Of a stretch of DNA of 64,000 bases, positions 60,593-64,000 are shown in pieces. Source of the stretch: Betaproteobacteria bacterium (GTDB lineage Bacteria > Pseudomonadota > Gammaproteobacteria > Burkholderiales > Usitatibacteraceae). The notes under the pieces were generated by a model that worked only from the letters and a program-made list of their open reading frames with translations, was not told where the DNA came from and ran no database searches. Position 1 is the stretch's first letter. Every line of letters begins with the position of its first letter. Where the stretch lies: the NCBI GenBank assembly GCA_016791265.1, contig JAEUMY010000004.1, positions 240,215-304,214 of the forward strand, in the 5' to 3' direction. The position numbers and the translations under genes are program-made.

Positions 60593-62557
60593 TTAGAACG
60601 AATAGGTGAAGACCACCGAGTAGAAGTCACGATCCTTGATCGGATTGGCGCTGGAGCAGAAGCTGGCGCCTTGGGCCGCGATTTGCGGCGCGAGGCTCGT
60701 CTGGGCCGCAGCCGCCGTGTCGGTGCCGCAGTAGGTCCGACCACCGCCAAACGTGGTGTAGGACAGATCCAGCGTCGCCTTCTTCTGGTACTCGAAGTTG
60801 ACGCCCATGGACACCGACTTGACACCTTCGTTGAAGGTGGCCGAGGTACCCTTCACGTCATGCGCCCATGCGAGACGCGGCGACCAGTTGGTGCCCAACG
60901 GTCCACCGGTGTAGTCGAGGCGACCGACCAGACGATAACCCCAGGAGTTGGTGGTGGCGAAACCGGTCTGTTGAACCGAATCCATGGTGGAGCCGGCCTG
61001 GCTCGCGATGGCGCCCAGCAGGGTCGCCGGCAGATAGACGCCCGGGCCGTTGAATTTCAGTTCCGAGGGCATGTCGTGGTACTTGGTGTAGCCGAACTCG
61101 CCCACGATGACACCCTGATCCGCCTTCAGCACGTTCGGGAACGCCTTGGTGCCGGTGATCTGGAACTGGCTGGTCTTGATGTCGCGATAACCCCGCAGGT
61201 AAGTCCCGTTGGGCACCAGCGCGGAAGCCGTTGCACCGACGGGCTGGCCCGGGATCTGGGTGAAGCCGGTGATCAGATTGGGCGCACCCAAGGCGGCGAG
61301 CAACAGTTCCGGCGTGGCCACTTGCAATGGGTTGTTGGGACGATACGAATATTCGCCCTGCAGCGCGACACCCCAGGGGCCTTGCGTGTTGAAGGACAGG
61401 CCGATCAGGCGGATGTTCTCCGGGTACTCCGCGAAGTAAGTGGCTGTACCGGTTTGACACAGCGCAGCCAGCGCCGGCGTTGCGCAAATCGTGCCGATGA
61501 ACGGGCTGCTGGTGAGCGCCGAGGTCGGCGTTCCCTTGATGCCGGAGAACAACGGAATTCGGCTGTGGTAGTTCATGTAATAAAGGCCGAATTCAGTGTT
61601 GTTCCAGTCAGAGAGGTAGCGGAAGGCGACCCCGTACTGGCCCTTGTCGGACACGTTGCGATCCGAGGAGCGCGGCGCCCAGACGGAAGCCGCCGGATCA
61701 AATGCGCCCAGCACAGGAACAGACGCCGTATACAGCGGGCCCGCGGTCGGCGGAATCAGGTTGCCTGGCGCCCGACCATTGAAGTCATGGCGACGGCCAA
61801 AGCCGACGATGACACTCCAGCCGTCATCCGACGCGAAGTCGTTGTTGCTCCAGTAGGAGCCGCGCGGGTCCAGCTTGATCTTGTCGTGGTTGGCGAGCAC
61901 CCAGCCTTCAAGGCTCGCCTTGTCGGTGATTTCCTGCGACAACCACAGCATGCGCGACGGGATGAAGGCCTCTTTCAATTCCGAGCCGGGAATGCGCAGC
62001 TTGGAGATGTCGACCGGGTTGATCACGTTGATGCCGTTGGGGATGAAGGTGCTCTCGCCCCAGCTCACCACCTGGCTGCCGACACGCATGTTGAGCTTCT
62101 TGTCGAACGGCTGGAACGAGCCACTCACGAAGGTGTCCAGCATGCGGGCATCGCGACCGACCCGGCTGCGGCCTTCCGGGCCGAGCCCGTTGAATTTGCG
62201 GTTCTCGAAATCGACGAAATACGTGCCGCGCGCGAAGAAGCCCCAGTTGTTGTACCTCAGGTCGAGGTCGTGGGTGGCCTTCAGCACATGGGCGAAAATG
62301 TCGTTCTTCTTGTAGTTGCGATTGCCGTCGTCCTCGTTCACGGAACGGGCGGTCCCCCCCTGGGAAATGCCGATCAGGCTGGCGTCGGCGTTCTGCGCGC
62401 GCACCGACACCCCGTAGGAGAGAGTGGTGTCGAAGCTGCCCGTGATGCCGTTGTCCGTCTTGAACGTGAAGGCCTGGGCGCCGCCTGAGCAGGCCAGAAG
62501 GGTTGCCAGGGCCAGCGGTTTCAGAGCGGGGCGTGAGCGATGGAACAGGCTTTTCAT
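60593..62557 (-). CDS. DUF1302 family outer-membrane barrel
   Basis: A 654-residue protein; the leader starting MKSLFHRSRPALKPLALATL ends near AQA. Long series of alternating aromatic strands and a C-terminal Phe in FTYSF, the BAM signature. FDTTLSYGVSVRAQN, VGSQVVSWGESTFIPNGINV and GWSVIVGFGRRHDFNG fit DUF1302. GGAGAA upstream. Likely the outer-membrane component of the hydrophobic-compound pathway; it could be a channel. Confidence 0.9.
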   Translation of the reverse strand: MKSLFHRSRPALKPLALATLLACSGGAQAFTFKTDNGITGSFDTTLSYGVSVRAQNADASLIGISQGGTARSVNEDDGNRNYKKNDIFAHVLKATHDLDLRYNNWGFFARGTYFVDFENRKFNGLGPEGRSRVGRDARMLDTFVSGSFQPFDKKLNMRVGSQVVSWGESTFIPNGINVINPVDISKLRIPGSELKEAFIPSRMLWLSQEITDKASLEGWVLANHDKIKLDPRGSYWSNNDFASDDGWSVIVGFGRRHDFNGRAPGNLIPPTAGPLYTASVPVLGAFDPAASVWAPRSSDRNVSDKGQYGVAFRYLSDWNNTEFGLYYMNYHSRIPLFSGIKGTPTSALTSSPFIGTICATPALAALCQTGTATYFAEYPENIRLIGLSFNTQGPWGVALQGEYSYRPNNPLQVATPELLLAALGAPNLITGFTQIPGQPVGATASALVPNGTYLRGYRDIKTSQFQITGTKAFPNVLKADQGVIVGEFGYTKYHDMPSELKFNGPGVYLPATLLGAIASQAGSTMDSVQQTGFATTNSWGYRLVGRLDYTGGPLGTNWSPRLAWAHDVKGTSATFNEGVKSVSMGVNFEYQKKATLDLSYTTFGGGRTYCGTDTAAAAQTSLAPQIAAQGASFCSSANPIKDRDFYSVVFTYSF

Positions 62558-62791
62558 GAACCTTTTCTCCTCAGAGTTTGATGGTATGTGTATGGGATGA
62601 GGCGCTTTCGGATCGGCTTGGCAGGTTGGATGGGAACCTCTCCCGTCCACACTTTGAATCCGAAAATCAACGCGCCCATCTTTTCTGGTGGCTATTTTGC
62701 ACCCATTGTCAGCGAGTTAAAGCAAAAAGGCAACGCGATGTAGCGGGGCCGCAACACCCCTGCAGCCGGGACGGCCCGCGACTGCAAGAGT

Positions 62792-62803
62792 GCGAATATT
62801 CGC
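62792..62803. repeat. GCGAATATTCGC palindrome, perfect copy
   Basis: In the thiolase-DUF1302 spacer (62558-62841), which otherwise shows an AT-rich stretch but no ECF-type promoter. Confidence 0.9.
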
Positions 62804-62841
62804 TGCGGACGCCAAAGCACCGCCGTGCAGCTCAGAGCGCC

Positions 62842-64000
62842 TCAAAGTGCCTCGAAGAGCCCGGCCGCCCCCATGCCGGTGCCGATGCACATGGTGACCA
62901 GGCCCCACTTCTGCTTGGTGCGGCGCATGCCGTGAACCAAGGTCGCGGCGCGGATGGCACCGGTGGCACCGAGCGGATGGCCCAATGCGATGGCGCCGCC
63001 GTAAGGATTCACCTTCTCCGGATTGAGACCGACATCGCGGATGACAGCGAGAGCCTGCGCCGCAAAGGCTTCATTCAGCTCGATCCAGCCCAAATCGTCC
63101 TTGTTGACGCCGGCCTGGGCCAGCACCTTTGGGATGGCCTTGATGGGGCCAATGCCCATGATCTCCGGCGGCACGCCGGCCACCGCGAAGGACACGAAAC
63201 GGGCCAGCGGCTGAATGTTGTACTTCTTCAGCGCCTTCTCGCTCATCAGGATCACGGCACCGGCACCGTCAGACATCTGCGAGCTGTTGCCGGCCGTGAC
63301 GGAACCCTTGGCGGCGAACACGGTGCGCAGCTTGCCGAGCGACTCCAGCGAAGAATCCGGACGCGGGCCTTCATCGGTATCGGCGACCTTCTTCTTGTGC
63401 TTGATCTGGCCGCTGGCGAGATCGGGAATCGAAGCATCGATTTCATAGGGCAGGATTTCGTCCTTGAACCCGCCGTTGGCAATCGCCGCCGCCGCCTTTT
63501 GGTGCGATGCAACAGCGAATGCATCCTGATCCTCGCGCGACACCTTCCACTGCTTGGCGACGTTTTCAGCCGTGATGCCCATGCCGTAGGCGATGGCCAC
63601 GTGCTCGTTGTTGGCGAACACGGCATCGTTCAGCGCGATCTTGTTGCCCATCATCGGCACCATGCTCATCGATTCCGTGCCGGCGGCGATGACCACATCA
63701 TCATCACCGGTGCGGATGCGATCAGCCGCCATCGAGATGGCCTGCACACCCGAAGAGCAGAAGCGGTTGATGGTCACGGCGGGCACCGAATCCGGCAGCC
63801 CGGCCAGCAGCACGCCGATGCGCGCCACGTTCATGCCCTGCTCGCCTTCCGGCATGGCACAGCCCACCACCACGTCGCCGATGTCGTGCGGATCGAGCCC
63901 CGGCACTTGGGCGATGGCACCCTTGAGAACGTGCGCGAGCATGTCGTCGGGACGGACGTTTCTGAACATGCCGCGCGGCGCCTTGCCAACGGGCGTGCGG
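62842..64000 (-). CDS. acetyl-CoA acyltransferase (thiolase), 5' end outside window
   Basis: Thiolase that cleaves or forms 3-ketoacyl-CoA. At least 385 residues; the frame runs open past 64000 through [11 protein letters not shown], so the ATG at 63969 is internal and the true start lies outside. [15 protein letters not shown] contains the acyl-carrying Cys; [18 protein letters not shown] gives the His; [10 protein letters not shown] the second Cys. Full catalytic set. It probably begins the co-directional block that follows, linking acyl-CoA metabolism to export. Confidence 0.93.
   Translation of the reverse strand, partial: RTPVGKAPRGMFRNVRPDDMLAHVLKGAIAQVPGLDPHDIGDVVVGCAMPEGEQGMNVARIGVLLAGLPDSVPAVTINRFCSSGVQAISMAADRIRTGDDDVVIAAGTESMSMVPMMGNKIALNDAVFANNEHVAIAYGMGITAENVAKQWKVSREDQDAFAVASHQKAAAAIANGGFKDEILPYEIDASIPDLASGQIKHKKKVADTDEGPRPDSSLESLGKLRTVFAAKGSVTAGNSSQMSDGAGAVILMSEKALKKYNIQPLARFVSFAVAGVPPEIMGIGPIKAIPKVLAQAGVNKDDLGWIELNEAFAAQALAVIRDVGLNPEKVNPYGGAIALGHPLGATGAIRAATLVHGMRRTKQKWGLVTMCIGTGMGAAGLFEAL

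Noticed and set aside
60671..62488. 605-residue ORF opposite the DUF1302 gene
   Set aside because: Shadow frame; composition of antisense DNA, no recognisable protein features.

Overview
The window is GC-rich Gram-negative DNA, most likely from a betaproteobacterium or a related proteobacterium. The evidence is many Sec signal peptides, outer-membrane barrels, an EamA transporter, MMPL/DUF1329/DUF1302 genes and thick coding on both strands. No rRNA, tRNA, CRISPR array, integrase or complete insertion sequence was seen. The assignment rests on gene content only.

Left flank (1-6.66 kb) is housekeeping or stress: a cut EamA transporter, a secreted S9 peptidase, a small secreted Lys/Glu-rich protein, free-methionine-sulfoxide reductase, a Y-family DNA polymerase with its DUF3052 partner, and an SDR oxidoreductase preceded by a REP-like inverted pair.

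The centre (6.69-49.8 kb) is the striking part. It begins with an ECF sigma / anti-sigma / secreted subtilase operon. It ends with a second, closely similar ECF sigma, an outer-membrane barrel and a FecR-domain protein with five 98-residue repeats. Between them lie about fifteen secreted proteins, many of which share a short Ig-like module with one central cysteine. There are also repeat proteins with 18-, 24- and 41-residue periods, two about 1,080-residue STAND ATPase plus SARP/BTAD regulators, an M48 protease / PI-PLC operon, a diguanylate cyclase and a WG-repeat operon. Nearly every transcription unit in this stretch is preceded by TGAACC, a 16-base spacer and CGAC (17 sites, 11 exact), including the first sigma operon itself. 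I read this as one ECF-sigma regulon laid out as a contiguous 40-kb surface-protein locus. Its boundaries are marked by the intact SDR gene on the left and a decayed copy of that gene's 3' end on the right, in direct orientation.

Right flank (50-64 kb): a DUF2971 gene, a zinc-ribbon membrane protein with an SPFH-domain partner, a GNAT acetyltransferase, a small secreted protein, a MOSC protein, DUF423, and a one-direction block of thiolase, DUF1302, DUF1329, YCF48-like and MMPL transporter, probably for export or handling of a hydrophobic compound.

A 12-base palindrome, GCGAATATTCGC, occurs 17 times in perfect form, in genes, terminators and spacers, inside and outside the central locus. It behaves like a genome-wide highly iterated palindrome. 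A low-GC secreted-protein gene at 11.2-11.7 kb sits between two MITE-like inverted repeats. One small secreted gene (32.8-33.2 kb) is split by a run of nine G residues.
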